From the NCBI GenBank assembly GCA_940337035.1, contig CALNHX010002670.1:1-64000 (forward strand): a DNA stretch of 64,000 bases. Reading direction: 5' to 3'. This document shows positions 42,960 through 55,900 of this stretch, in pieces. The notes below the pieces were generated by a model, which was not told the origin of the DNA, ran no database searches, and saw nothing but the letters and a program-made list of their open reading frames with translations. This DNA is from Agriotes lineatus. Its lineage: Eukaryota; Arthropoda; Insecta; Coleoptera; Elateridae. Position numbers and translations under genes: made by a program. Positions within the stretch are counted from its first letter, which is position 1; each line of letters begins with the position of its first letter.

Positions 42960-44600
42960 AGATTTCATTTATTGGTTTTTGTCCAGGTCATAGTTGCACA
43001 ACTGCTTTTTTTAATGTTATTGATGATTTAATTGAAGACATATCTATTTTTATTTTACTAGACTTTAGTAAGGGTTTTGTTACTATGGATCACTCTGTAC
43101 TCATTATCATTCTTTGATACATTGGGCTCTCGGATAATTCTATCATGTTGCTTTCTAACTATTTAAGTAGTAATCAAATGCAAAGGGTGAAGTTATGAAT
43201 CGCTTTTCTTATTCCGGAGAGACTACTAGGGGCGTTCCAAAGGGTTCGATCTTGGGGTTACTTCTATTTAGTATTTATACATCCACCTTATGTAAATATG
43301 TTAAAACTTCTAGTATGCAAATGTATGCCGATGATACTCAAATGTATCATTCCTTCAGTAGGTAATTATCAGTGATAGTCAACTCTCATTATTAAATATT
43401 GTTTAATCAAGACTTAATCGACATTGCTCAAATTTCTGAAAGGCATTCACTAAAATTGAATCCTAAGAAGTCCGTTACTTTGTTATTTGGAAAAAAAATG
43501 TAGAGCTTCTTACAGATAATGTTAATTTATCAGTGAATGGTATCACTATCCCAATAGTCAATGAGGCTCATAATTTGGGTCTAATTATTGATAACAACTT
43601 TCAATTTTATTCTCAAATTACTAATTATATTATGTATGTATGTATTATTTGTAATCTCATTTACCTTGCGGTGTAGAGGCTGATGCTTTATGCACTTGCA
43701 TCTGGCGGTACAATGCTCAATTTGCCCTGGATTCGGGATACAGAGTTGGAGCGCGTCTTTTGTACTTGCGCAGTAACCATTGTGTGCGGTGTGTGTCTGC
43801 GTGAGGTGTTGACCTTGTTACTCTATTTCTTAGGGCTGTAGTTCTGAGTAGAGCACAGTTAATTTGGTGTCCAGCTATGAATGGTTTCACCGAGCCTGAT
43901 TCTAATAGCTAAGGCTGCAGAAAAATTCCGACCCCCGCGGGATTCGAACTGAGGACTTACTTAATGTAAGTCGCGCTTTCCCAATTGCGCTACACAGCTT
44001 CTTACTAATTATATTAAAAAAGCTTAATTACATGAACCTAAAATTAATCTACCCTCGCAGGCAATATTTATCCAACAAATTAAAACTACACTTTCTGAAA
44101 GTACTGTTCTTTCACATTTTTCATATTGTTCAGAGATTTATAGTTCATATATTCATGTATTACTCAAGATTTAGCTAATAGAATGCAACGAGTTCAAAAT
44201 TCTTGCGTAAGGCTTATCTTTGGAATTTGCAAATATGATGACATCTGATATCACATAAGCAGTATGAACTCGGTTGGCTCTTTATGGCGAACAGAAGAAA
44301 GCTATTAATGGCAGTATTATTTCATAAAATCATTATTGACAAAATTCTGATTAATTTATAGCTACAAAACAAAATTTAGATAAGACGTTCACAATATTAA
44401 TATTAGATTCAAGCACACTGTCACGCCACTTTGTCACAAAACAGCTTTTTTTCAAATAGGTATAGTTTTCAGTATCAAATTTCAAAAGTTCATAATTCTC
44501 TAACGGTCTGCATGAAACGTCTTTCAATTAATTCGTTTAAAAAACTTCTTTGTCGTGTTCTTGTAAATCAGCAAAACTCTTCAACCTAAGTAAATAGTGG
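42960..44600 (+). pseudogene. degenerate Jockey/CR1-like LINE, interrupted by a SINE
   Basis: Across several frames: FCPGHSCTTAFFNVIDDLIE then FILLDFSKGF (RT first catalytic block, with the expected A-F-D altered to G-F-V), SYSGETTRGVPKGSILGLLL, the YADDTQMYHSFS box with its Asp pair, SLKLNPKKSVTLLFG, and after the SINE RMQRVQNSCVRLIFGICKYD and SFKKLLCRVLVNQQNS near the C-terminus. The order matches the RT and downstream part of Jockey-clade elements. There are many stops and frameshifts and no endonuclease upstream, so it is an old 5'-truncated copy. Confidence 0.85.
43633..44001 (-). repeat. tRNA-derived SINE with 15-bp target duplication
   Basis: Read on the minus strand it begins with a tRNA-like head: GCTGTGTAGCGCAATTGGG (A box) and GTTCGAATCCC (B box), followed by an unrelated body and a tail of (CATA)n. 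TTACTAATTATATTA occurs on both sides (43618-43632 and 44002-44016), a long target duplication typical of LINE-driven insertion. It lies inside the LINE remnant, so it is younger than that. Confidence 0.9.
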
Positions 44601-45010
44601 ATGCTGCTTTACTAGACGGGGTTAACTATTTACCTGCATACCTATTTACTTATTCCTTTTAATTTATTTTTTATGGGGTTCAGTGCTGTGAGCTACGCCA
44701 TGCTAATTGCAGAAGTTTTTATTTTAAGTAAGTTTTAGTTTTATACATTTTGTGATGCTATTGTTATGAATATTTCAAGGTTAGGTGGAAGACCAGGTAG
44801 TCCTGCCGAACTAATATATGATCAGTTTTTGTTTTACATAATAATATTCCTTTTCTATGTACCTACTTTAATCTTGAGGAAATTACACACTTAAAAGTAG
44901 TTATTTATATCATTTATGACAGATGCTAAGTGAATGTCATACCCTTAACCTATTTGTTTTAGTAACTTTTTCTAAGTACGTTTCTAGACAAAGAACAATT
45001 TTAGAAGTAC

Positions 45011-46255
45011 TGTAACGGTGCACACCCTGATTACCTTTTTGCTCGTATATATGCCTACGTTGTGTATTTTTACTGGTTACTGCGGGTGATTTGACGGAGT
45101 TACAGGTGCTTCAACTAAGCGGCCGTACTTAGGCTAACTTTACTCAGTTTGTATAGGGGCTGGAGACATCCAGCTCTTACACCAAAGAAAACAACATCAT
45201 GGCAAGCGATCCTTCTTTATTAGGACAAAGTAGAAGCACTCCATTACTCTTACAATTATTGCGCTGTTTGGGGCCTAACCCGGACGTTGGGCGACCGTTG
45301 TTATTATAGGCCTGGCGGTGTTAAGTGAAATAATAGAGAGACAAAGAGTGGGTACGCAACGCTCACTTACTAACGAGGCTCGAGAGAGACCTCGCGCTGT
45401 CAGTTTGCGCTGTACCTAGTGAAGTAAAAGACAAAGAGTTGGTACTCAACGCTCACCTACTAACGAGGCTCGAGAGAGACCTCGCGCTGTCAGTTTGCGC
45501 TGTACCTAGTGAAGTAAAAGACAAAGAGTTGGTACTCAACGCTCACCTACTAACGAGGCCAGAGAGAGACCTCGCGCTGTCAGTTTGCGCTGTACCTAGT
45601 GAAGTAAGGGTTAAGTAAGTGATTAGCGGTTGTAGCAGTTTTTCGTGTTACGCCTAGAACTAACACCTGCGCCAGACTTGGTTTTTCTCCCCTCTTCCGT
45701 CCAATGCCGAGCGTTTTATGCAACTTACGAGAACCCCTCTAGTCTGTGTCGCGGGGCGTCCCGCCAATGACAACGAAATCTAAATTTCGTTGCTATAGCG
45801 ACGCGATGTTAATTGGTAGCTTCCCTTCCAAACCCACGACGGTTTTAATCCTTTTCTGTCGTGTTCTAAATACTGTTTCCCACGACCACTTAGACACGTG
45901 TTTCCTTTGGCTGAAATCGTAAACTAATAAATTCCAAAACTAATTTAGCCGGCGGTTTGGAGGCTGTTTGTCCCTCAAACGCGGCTAAGCCCCTGGCCAT
46001 AAATCTAATATAGGAATTTTCGATTCTAGCGCCGAGGCGCGCTCAACAGCTGCGAAAGGAGTCGGATTACAAACTGGCAAAACAAACGAAAGCTTTCGTT
46101 ACGTGATATAATTTTTACTTATATCATACATAAAATACATCTATAAACTACGGGTTATTATTGTCCTAGAAGTAAAATGCCTAAAATAAATTGTGTCCTT
46201 CCTAAAAATAAGATAGATAAAAAAATTAAATGCCTGTAATTACGCGACCCTCACA
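45011..46255. mobile_element. LTR-type insertion (probably a solo LTR) with GTAC target duplication
   Basis: The insert begins TGTAACGGTGCACACC and ends GCGACCCTCACA, and is flanked by GTAC (45007-45010 and 46256-46259). The empty site is known because the related hAT sequence near 15400 reads straight through GTACACTCA. 1245 bp, more GC-rich than the surroundings, with no coding frame and three tandem 90-bp repeats. A short non-autonomous LTR element is the alternative, but I find no internal LTR boundary. Orientation is undetermined. Confidence 0.75.
45340..45609. repeat. three tandem 90-bp repeats
   Basis: GACAAAGAGT starts units at 45340, 45430 and 45520. Each contains CAACGCTCAC, GAGAGAGACCTCGCGCTGTC and TGCGCTGTACCTAGTGAA. 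The units differ at only a few bases. They lie inside the LTR-type insertion and could act as repeated regulatory modules. Confidence 0.92.
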
Positions 46256-46416
46256 GTACACTCAAGAAATTTTGGAAATCAAAGGCCAGTTTGGGTTTTT
46301 GATATGTACTGAACAGACAGCAATTATGTTTTTTTTTAAGTAATGGGAAACCATTTTCTGATACAGTGTTTTTAATTGTTGTAAAACTTTAGATTAGGAA
46401 GTAAGTTGTTATAAAG

Positions 46417-46590
46417 TATAATAAAAAATTAATTTTCATGGAGTATGGCTATGGCATAGTTCCTAATTAAGAATGCAACTATAAGTCACTTAAAAATTAA
46501 AAATATCAAGTTTGACATTTAAGTATAAAGTATGGCTATAGAATAATCCATAGCCATACTACATGAAAATAATTTTTGATCCTACTATAT
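46417..46590. mobile_element. MITE ~200 bp upstream of the SRP72 start codon
   Basis: Inverted ends run TATA...AATTTTCATGGAGTATGGCTATGG and CCATAGCCATACTACATGAAAATAATTTTTGATCCTACTATA. The family also occurs at 42430-42575. It occupies the proximal upstream region of SRP72 and may contribute or displace promoter sequence. Confidence 0.8.
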
Positions 46591-46599
46591 TTATTTATA

Positions 46600-46795
46600 T
46601 TGCGAATAAAAGTTCTAACATGGATATCATACTGGTTCATATTCGTCTATCGATGATAGCAGCGTAGAATACATCTGGCAACACTGCTACAGCAATACAC
46701 GTAACACGTGTAAATATTCATTACTCTACAGCTGAACTGATTGTTCGGTGTTGTGTTGTGTAGTGGTGTATATTTCACTGCCTTTATTTTTGAAA
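46600..46795 (+). promoter_or_regulatory. probable SRP72 promoter and 5' leader
   Basis: The only sequence between the MITE and the start codon that can hold the proximal promoter. It contains a palindromic CACGTG (46705-46710) within ACACGTAACACGTGT and no clear TATA box. The transcription start cannot be fixed from sequence. Confidence 0.4.
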
Positions 46796-46916
46796 ATGAC
46801 GGTAGACCAAGCTGCAAAAACGTCGAAAGAGAAAACTCTGGCGACTACGTACTTGGAATTACACCGGTTTGGTCAAAATGGGGACTACGACCGTGCACTT
46901 AAAGCAGCAAATCGGA
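46796..46916 (+). CDS. SRP72: SRP72 exon 1 (coding part)
   Basis: Encodes MTVDQAAKTSKEKTLATTYL and the first TPR helix (RFGQNGDYDRALKAANR). Ends CGGA before GTAAGT, phase 1. Confidence 0.93.
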
Positions 46917-49900
46917 GTAAGTTGACACTTAACCTCACCATATGGCAAATTACAATATCAACTAACAATTTGTTTCAGTACTGCACATGGCTCCGCAGGA
47001 GGAAAAAGCTTTTCATTGCAAAGTAGTTTGCTTAATTCAACAATCTAAGTTTAACGAAGCGCTCCAAACCATGCAGAAAAATGCTGCTCTTTCGAGGTTT
47101 GTATTGTAGACCGTCTAAATTGCGCATTGCGGAATAAATGCCATCCACAATTTTACTTAAATGTTGGGAACGGTATAAATTTAACTGTTAACGAAATGTT
47201 TCTTAATTTCGGTTATCTTGTAGTGTACAATGCCCACTTTGAACTATCGTTCCTAGAGCCAGTAATGCAGGTGGGATTGAAATACAAAGGTATGAATTTA
47301 GGTTAGCTGCAGTTTAACATTTGTTCGTGTGTACTTAGTATAAACAGACAGTAACAAGAGGGTTTAATTTATCTCTCCTTCTTATATTACTGGCTCTAGG
47401 AACGGTAGTTCAAAGTGGACAACATACACTACAAAATTACTTTAATTTCTTTTAACCCTTTGTATTTTAAAAGGTTGAGCATACAATCATATCTTCAGTT
47501 ACGGTGTCTTTTGTCACAGTAGAGTTATGTGTATGATTGCCACAGTTTCTTAGAATTATGGCGTTTGCTTCGCAGTCCTGCCTCTTTAGCAGCAAGGCTA
47601 TCACTCGAACTGTTTTAGTGTGATTAAAATATGAATTAGCTTATTAATAGTAGATAAAAATAATTAAAAAAGTTGCAAGGTTGTAATAGACATTAATTTC
47701 TCTGTGTTACGATCTATAATTAGCCTAGTGCTTCGACTTGCAAACATTTTTTAATTGCAATATTAGTGCATAACTCCCAGATATATCTGCACTTATTTCT
47801 TTTCTTCAAAAAGTAGATATTTAAAGCAACTTCTTAAAATTTGTTTTGCGTGTTGTATTTTAATTATTGTTTTTAGCAATTTTCATTTTGAAAAGGCATA
47901 TTGCCAATACCGGCAAAATCATACCCAACAAGCTCTAGAAACATTGGAACAAGTAGAAGAACTTGATTTTCGCCTGAAGGAACTTAAAGCGCAGATTCTC
48001 TACCGGCTGGAATGTTTTAACGAAGCCCTCGAGATTTACCAAGAAATTATAAAGAACACTCACGATGACTATGCTGATGAAAGAGAAACAAATTTGGGAG
48101 CTGTTATTGCACAGTTAAATGACAGAGAATTGGTAAGATGTTTCAGTTAATATTTTTTCAACTGATTTTCTTTGTGTGCTCGAATACAGTGCCTTACGAT
48201 GCTATGGAGGTTAGAGCGTATCGTCCACTCACTGGTGTGATGTGTTTATCTCCATGGCATTCTTGAGACTTGATATTGTGTGTGCTTTTTTACTTCCCGT
48301 GTATTCCTCTTCTAAATGTTTTCAAATTATTATGATTCACGTATTTTATTTGTTTTATCATTGACTGGCACGACGTTAATGTAATGTTTTTGTCATAATT
48401 GTATGCAGTGGTAAATTGTAATTGGGTTGATGCTTTCATGTATCGACCTGTTTTTACCCAAAAATACATTTTAAAAATATTGATACATATAATTTACAGC
48501 AAAAAGACATGGGTAATTTACGAAGTGATACCTATGAGTTATGCTACAATTGGGCATGTTTACTAATTGCACAAGAGCAGTATATAGAAGCCGAAAAGAA
48601 ATTACGACTATGTGAAAAGCTCTGCCGAGAAACGTTGGAAGATGATGGTGCAACTGAAGACGAGATTGATATTGAATTAGCTCTTATGAGGTTCGTTGCT
48701 AATGTAATATAAGTATGTTACAATTAATAACAGTCATTCATTATGCGGAATCATCATACTACTCAAATTTTTATTTTCATATGCAGTTTTGCAATGTTTC
48801 TAACAAATTAAAATGCTTAGCAACAGATCAAACTACACAGGATGATCAACAAAGTAGTTAAAAAAATGTAAAGACAGATTCTGTTGCTCCAAATGAAAAG
48901 AAGGTCCCGATAGACGTGTTCTACCGTTCTTTGTTACAGAGTTACAGCCTTTTCTCACAATTGGGAGATGCTTAATTTATTTTTTATTTTTATTTTTTAA
49001 ATTAGTGTTAAAGAAATCAAATACTGCTTCTTGATAAAATAAGTCCGTTAGATAAATATCCACAAGTTCTGCATATGAGAAATCACCATATTTTAACAAA
49101 ATTCCAGAAAACTTAAAAACACAAACACCTGTTTTGAAATTAATAAACAGATTTTTATGTTTAAAAAGGTAATAAAATAATTGGCTATTATACAGGCAGA
49201 CCTCGCCATTCACGGGGGTTACGTTCCAGAAGAATGCCGCGAAGCGCAAGTAAACACATAAATGATAAAAACGGGGTTAGGTTCCATAAACTAGATTTAT
49301 TTATACTATGCAACCTCAAAAAATTCAAAAATACATAAACGTGCGTATACAAACTAAAATTCCATACGTAACATAAGTCTGCCACTTGAATCTAGAGCTC
49401 GAATGTCCATTGGTTTATTCAAGTTATAAGGAATAGGCTAGATAAGTGTGTTTACAAATTTGTGATAAATAATGTTATTTAGGTGTGCATGACCTGCTTT
49501 ATTTACTTAGTGTGTGAAAGTTGAAACAGTTAACATTGGCAATTTCATCCGCAAACGGCAAAACAATTCGCAAACGGCAAAGGAAAGGGAGCGCATAAGT
49601 GCCCTGCGTAAAATCAAATCAGCGAAACGCAAATCTCCGAACGGCAAGGTCTGCCTGTATAACTACAGATTACAAAATCAATCAATAACGCAATTTTTTT
49701 TTATTCTTGTGGCAACTAGATTATTCATAAAAATTGAAATATTTCATGGCGCTTCACCATTTTGAGGGCTATAACTCGATAAGGAAGGAAGATCTGACCT
49801 GTTAAGAGCTTTTTCTTATTTTAAGTCACAGAATCTGCTCTTATATTTTTTAACAACTTCACATATTACATATTTCTAGAACTATACTGGGTGAGTTTTT

Positions 49901-52900
49901 TAAAGTGTTACAAGACGATATCTCAAAAATGGTATAAAATATTTTGATGAAATTTTGGTGAGGTAATATGGGGATGAGGGGACATATTTAAACGTATGTT
50001 TTATAATTACCCCCTTTTATATTTTGAGGGGTAGGGGGTAACTTTGGAATTTTAAATAAGATGATGTACTTTTGTTTATAAAATTAGAATCTATGTAAAA
50101 AACTATAGTATGAGCAAAAAGTAACTCCATCAAAGATACCTTTGGAATTTTGAAGTCATGTGTATTATAACACCAGAAAATTATTTTTAATTTTTGTTGA
50201 TTCTTGTCAATGCCGTTATTGACGTTTAAATTAAAAAATGCAGTCTTATAAGGAAACTTACTAAATTTAATAAAGAGAAAATAAAAATTACAACGGAGAG
50301 TATTTAGAACAAAATTAATAAAATAAAATTAGCATAACGTTTGTGTTAATGGAGACACCACTTTTAAATTGTAGGTTAGGTGTACATAACCTCACTTCAG
50401 TCTAAACAAATTCAAAGTTGCCAAATGTTACAACATTCTACAGTTTATACACATTTACAAGAGGTGCTGAAAATGTCTTCCTTCTTCTTGCAAGCAAGAG
50501 GTGTTGCGTTATCTTGTTGCAAGTATCCTTGTCGAATTTTATCGTCATGGAGCTGATTCACAAATTATTCAAGAATGTTATTTTGATATCTTTTGGCATG
50601 TATTGTATCTTCAAAGAATATTGGTCTGATAATTCTTCGGCGAGAGCACGCTATCCAAACGCCTATTTTTGGGCAATGCAAAGAAGCGTCACGAAAGAAA
50701 TGTGGATTATCAGCGCTCCATAAGCGCATTACTTGTGAATTAATGGGCCATTTAAGTAAAACCACGACTCATCAGAAAGAAGTTAAATCTAAAACATTAT
50801 TTAAATGTTGCAAAAACCAGGTACAGTATAAAATTATCTTATTGTAATTTGGAGGTAGAGCTCTTGATACATTTGTAGTTTGTATAGATGCATATATAAA
50901 TTTGTTTTTAGAATTGTACGGCAAGTACCGTAACTCAAATTCACTTCTTGAGCGAGCCTTTGGATTGATGTGGAGGGTTTGTTTTACATTCGATTTTGGA
51001 CATTTCCAATTTGTTCCTCAGTTCCCACATGTGGTCTACCACTTCTTGGTCTGTCTGCTACACTACCAACTTCCCCGAAAGCAGCTACAGTACGTCGTAC
51101 TTGATAAAAGAAGTGCGTTGCTAATATTTCAACGTTAGGAAATCTTTCTCTAAATTCGTTTAAACAAGCATGTGCAGAGTACTACCAATTACCATTGTCC
51201 ATTTCGAGAATATGCTTCTATTATAAATATTTTATGTTCTGGTAACATTTTTAAAATAAATTATTCAGAAATTATTGACATAAAATTATTGCATAATAAC
51301 AAATGTCAAATGACACCTTTTAATTTTCTGGTGTTATAATACACATGACTTGAAAATTCCAAAGGTATCTTTGATGGAGTTACTTTTTGCTCATACTATA
51401 CATGTGTACAAAAAATATTTGTATTTCCTTTTTCGGTTACGGAATTATAATTTATTAGGTTATAAATAAAACAGAATAATAATCGTTAAAACGTCAAAAT
51501 TCTCAACTGACTTAGTAAAAATAACTCTAACTCGTTTCCATGGAAACGAATAATAATTCTGAAATAAGTGAACTTGATTTATTCGTAAAATGTATTTATT
51601 TTTTAAATTCAATCAAAATTTTGTTACTCCCAATTCCGTAACAGAAACAGCAAATCCAAAAGTGTTTTGTACTCAGAAGTAGTTTTTTACGTAGATTTGA
51701 ATTTTATAAACAAAAGTACATCATCCTATTTAAAATTCAAAAGTTACCCTCTACCCCTCAAAATAGAGGAGGTAATTATAAAACATACGTTTAAATATGT
51801 CCCCCCATCTCTCTATGATCTCACCAAAATTTCATCAAAATATTTGAAACTGTTTTTGAGATATTGCCTTGTAACATTTTAAAAAACTCACCTAGTATAT
51901 CATCCAAATAATCTTCGAATTCTGTGATGGCAAAATGGGCATATTATTTTGTATTAAATAAGTCTTCATAAAAACAAGGATGTAGTCTGTAATTTTGAAG
52001 GATATAGATGCAAACATAAGCGTCCCCTATTGTACCAACATAACCAAGACGACTTAGAAAGGAGTTCTAACTCAAGTGGTGGGGGTGTCCTGAATAATAT
52101 CAAACAGAAAGTGATGGACCACAAGTTCAAGCAACCCGTGCAACAGATGATTCAAGGTTATGTTTCTTTAACATTGGTTTTGATATTAAATTACGTATAT
52201 ACTGTAGGCTATTAAATATTCCAGTTGCGATTATTGCTCGCTTCCATTCTTTATTACCTTTCCGTTTTCGCTCAACTCCACATATACACACGAGATATAC
52301 TTAATCATCTGTTGCACGGGTAGCATATATCATGGGTTTACATTGAACTTGTGGTCGGCCATTTTCTGTTCGACATCTAGCTATTCATCCCCTCCACTCC
52401 ATTTTCATCAAGTTCAATGTATTTCTTTCTGGTCTTCTTGACCAAGTCATACTGTAAGGTGCCATCTTTTTCTCAAACAAAAGAATGTATATGTATTTAT
52501 CTTTGTCTTAATTGCGCTGCCAATGCTGAAGCAAAGGCTCCAAAATTTACATTGTCAAGACGTTATATGTCATACTAACATCAAGGCATCTTGTATTTTA
52601 TATTAATTTCAAAGTAATCGGCACACCTTACGCATTGTAGAAAGTTTCTATAGGATCTCTCAAGTTTTTATGTGTTGGTTTTAATAGAAATTTTCATTTA
52701 AATATTGTTTTGTTACCCGCCTCGCCTGCATTGATTAATAGAAATTGTGAAGCGTAGTTTTTTATCAATTTTTAAGAATAAGTTTACGTTTAATGGGATA
52801 GATCTGATTGCTTATTCTGACACAGTAACTGGAATCGTGGCATAATATTCGTCAGTGCTGGTATCGTAGCAATTTGGATGTTTTTAAGACTTGAGCGGTA

Positions 52901-55900
52901 TTTTGTTTTAATTGCCGTCGATGTTGAAAATTCTGATTTCCACAAATAGGAAAATAGGTGATAACAAATGGCAGCTGTCATAGCTAATTCTGACAGTATT
53001 GGAAATGCCGCTTTCGCCAAATCGAACTTTTTTTTCATGAAAAAAGTTTGAGATTTGCATCACATGAAAGTTCTGTAAAATTCTTCTTGAGCTTTTAGTG
53101 AAAGATGTTTCCATTTCCACACTAACAGGATTTTCAATCTAATCTAACCGATTATTGTCTAATTCCTGTAAATTGTTTTCCAAGCATACCAAATTATCAA
53201 TTATAATCTCCTTAATCAAATCGAAACTGAACATATTATCGACACAATAAAATCGTCTGCATTGAGGCAGCAGTATGGTCAAAAGCTACAGCAATCAATA
53301 TTGCCAGTGTTGTCACAAACGATGGATAAGATTAGTTAGAAATACCTAATTATTTATGAAGAAAAAAAAAATTTTCCATCTCCCTCAATAATACAATACA
53401 ATAATACTTTGAGAATTGCTGCTTTACAATATATTAATATCATAACATCTTCGTGTTTTTTTTTGTAACTTTTTATTAAAACAACCTCTTCTCTGTAGAT
53501 TACACTTTGCTGATGCAAAAGTATGAGGATATGGTTGTCATTGTGTTGATACATGTTGCAATAAATTATATTTCCTTGCGATTATCATTGCATGTGATGA
53601 TGAACACCCTCAGTATATCCATTTTTTCATTTGTTAGAATCAAAATTATTTTCTATTTCACTTAATACCAAAATGAACAAGTAGAAATTTACTCAGCTGT
53701 TTTGACAGTAAAGCGATAGCCTACTGTTAGTTCCATAGCGACGCTTTTGATTTACGTTTACTTGCAGTTATGTCTGCATTTGACAAGAAAACTTTGATAT
53801 ATGCTGTATTATTTTAAAGAATCTAAAGGAATTTTTAAAGTGTCCACTAATATTGGGTGTTTTATTTAAAATTTTGCATTTTTTTGTATCTAAAATATTT
53901 GATGCTCAATTTTTTTTAAATTATAGAAACTTTTATATAACATTTTTCATAACTTAAAATAACAGATGCCGGTTGCAGTACATAAAATAAAACAAGCTGC
54001 ACAGGTGTCCAGAACATCCTGTTTAACATAGGTATATTGTCAACGAGAACAAGAGGCTCAATTGAATTCTAAAAATTTTCTTTCGTTTTCACTAAAACAC
54101 TGAATTTTCAATTTTCAGTTTTTAGGTTAAATTCAGTTATCATTAACGATACAGCCATGCGGTTGGGACATTATTAAGGTGCTTTGCATGCAGATTTTGA
54201 ATCTAAAAGGTTAAATATTATATAGGTTTGACAGTTTCAAGATATTTATGTTGCAGGCTAATTACAAATTTAGTCGTTTATAAAATGCCTAGTTGTTTGC
54301 TAAATAACTAGGTACATTGTAAAATTATGAGTAATTTCAGAATTTTTTACAATACAACTGAAAATTTTAGATGTTTTATAAAACACAGAATAGCTCTCAG
54401 TCTTGTAAAATGTTCTTCAATTTTCTTTGTTTTAGAGCATGATACTTGATAAGTAGAATACTTTCAATTTTGTTATAAAAAACAGGGGTTCCAGTCGTCA
54501 TAAAATTAATAAATCTGTCATAAAACGTCATAAAATGAAGATTTTGTCATAAATTAGTTAAAAATACAATATAATTTGTACATAATTAAATATTACATCA
54601 TTTTCACTACTTCCTTTCTTGAAAAATATAATTTAAAAGTAGCGCGTGTGGATAATGCATGCGCGAGGCGAGCATATGTGTGATCTTTAACTTACTGTTG
54701 TGGGTATGCGGCACAGACGTTGCTTCTAGATTAATGCTGTGCTGTGTTTTAGATGCATCGAATGAATCCGAGTAATACTTACCGCTTTGCTTGATAGTGA
54801 CATTGTTGATTATTTTTCTAAAAAAGAAGCTATAGTTGATGGCTATACTCATTCCTTTTCTTATTCGAAATTTTTAATACTTTACAACTAGATGTTACAT
54901 ACGTATTACAAATAAGTATGGATGGACCGAATGTAAACTTGTCATTTCATAAAAAATTCGAAAAGGATGCATGTGCAACTTTTTTATTTTTAGAATAAAG
55001 TTTTATTTTTTGTATGTGTACAAAGCATCTATCTATATTATGTAGTTGTTGTAATAATACAGTCAAAAATGTGTGTTCAAATATTAAACTGCCTAAAACT
55101 TAAGCTTTCATTTTGAGCCATCTCCAAAAATGTCATAAAATTTATTATAAAATCTTTAAAAAAATGTCATAAAATCATAAAAAAATCAGGAAATCTGCGC
55201 TGGGACCCCTGAAAAAAATAATGGGTAACTTTTACAACACATTTTTAATATTTATTTATTTAGCGTATGGAAATTATACAATACGATCACAGTAAAAAAG
55301 ATTACAAAAAATAAAGCACAATACAATACAATATACATCTATATGTCAATGTCTAAATTACTTAGCCATTCAATTGCGTCGGGTGTACATAGCGCAAAAT
55401 CTTCAAGCTGACCAGGGTAGGCACGATTGGGGCATGTTGATACTATATGGCGGATGGTTTTGTCGTTCGGCTCCACAATCACACTGTGGGGATTTCGCTC
55501 TTCCCCACATATGTAAGGAGTCAGCACAGCCATGTCCAGTTCGCACTCTGTTTAGTTTCGTCCAGAGCCGGCGTGGTAGCTTTGATCCGTGGGATCCTTG
55601 AGTTGGATCAGGTATTCGGATGTAATCATCAGCTGAACCTTCCGTCCATGCATTGGTCCATTCATTCACCACTCTAAACTCCTCAGCTACTTCCATTGCA
55701 CTGTTGATAGGGGGGTGTCTTGATTTAAGTCGTTGCTTCTGCCGTGTAATATATGGGATATCATGGTGGATTGGCAGGCGGTCATTGGCAGTTATGTATT
55801 CTCTGACCAGAGCAGCTGTTTGTCGGATTCCAGGTGGTGCGATACTACTGAGGACAGGAAGCCATCGAGTTGGTGTTGGTCGTATGGAACCAGTGATTAC

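Larger units (their letters stand above)
44915..46400. mobile_element. hAT-element relative hosting an LTR insertion
   Basis: Sequence on both sides of the LTR-type insertion (about 44920-45010 and 46260-46320) aligns with about 15315-15475 inside the hAT element at 14914. Shared stretches include CTTAACCTATTTGTTTTAGT and GGAAATCAAAGGC. Outer ends and target duplication of this copy were not found. Confidence 0.6.
49887..51895 (-). mobile_element. Tc1/mariner-superfamily element with ~300-bp inverted repeats
   Basis: Outer ends CTGGGTGAGTTTTTTAAA and TTTAAAAAACTCACCTAG are flanked by TA. The inverted repeats continue inward for about 300 bp on each side (for example CTCCATCAAAGATACCTTTG near 50126, inverted near 51358). 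The right arm is interrupted by a nested 261-bp MITE. Between the arms the minus strand carries a broken transposase. At 2.0 kb with very long inverted repeats it is larger than a classical mariner. Confidence 0.88.

Noticed and set aside
53850..54020. Complete ACAGGGTGTT-type MITE
   Set aside because: Only one end (TTGGGTGTTTTATTTAAAAT) could be found; no inverted partner or TA pair.
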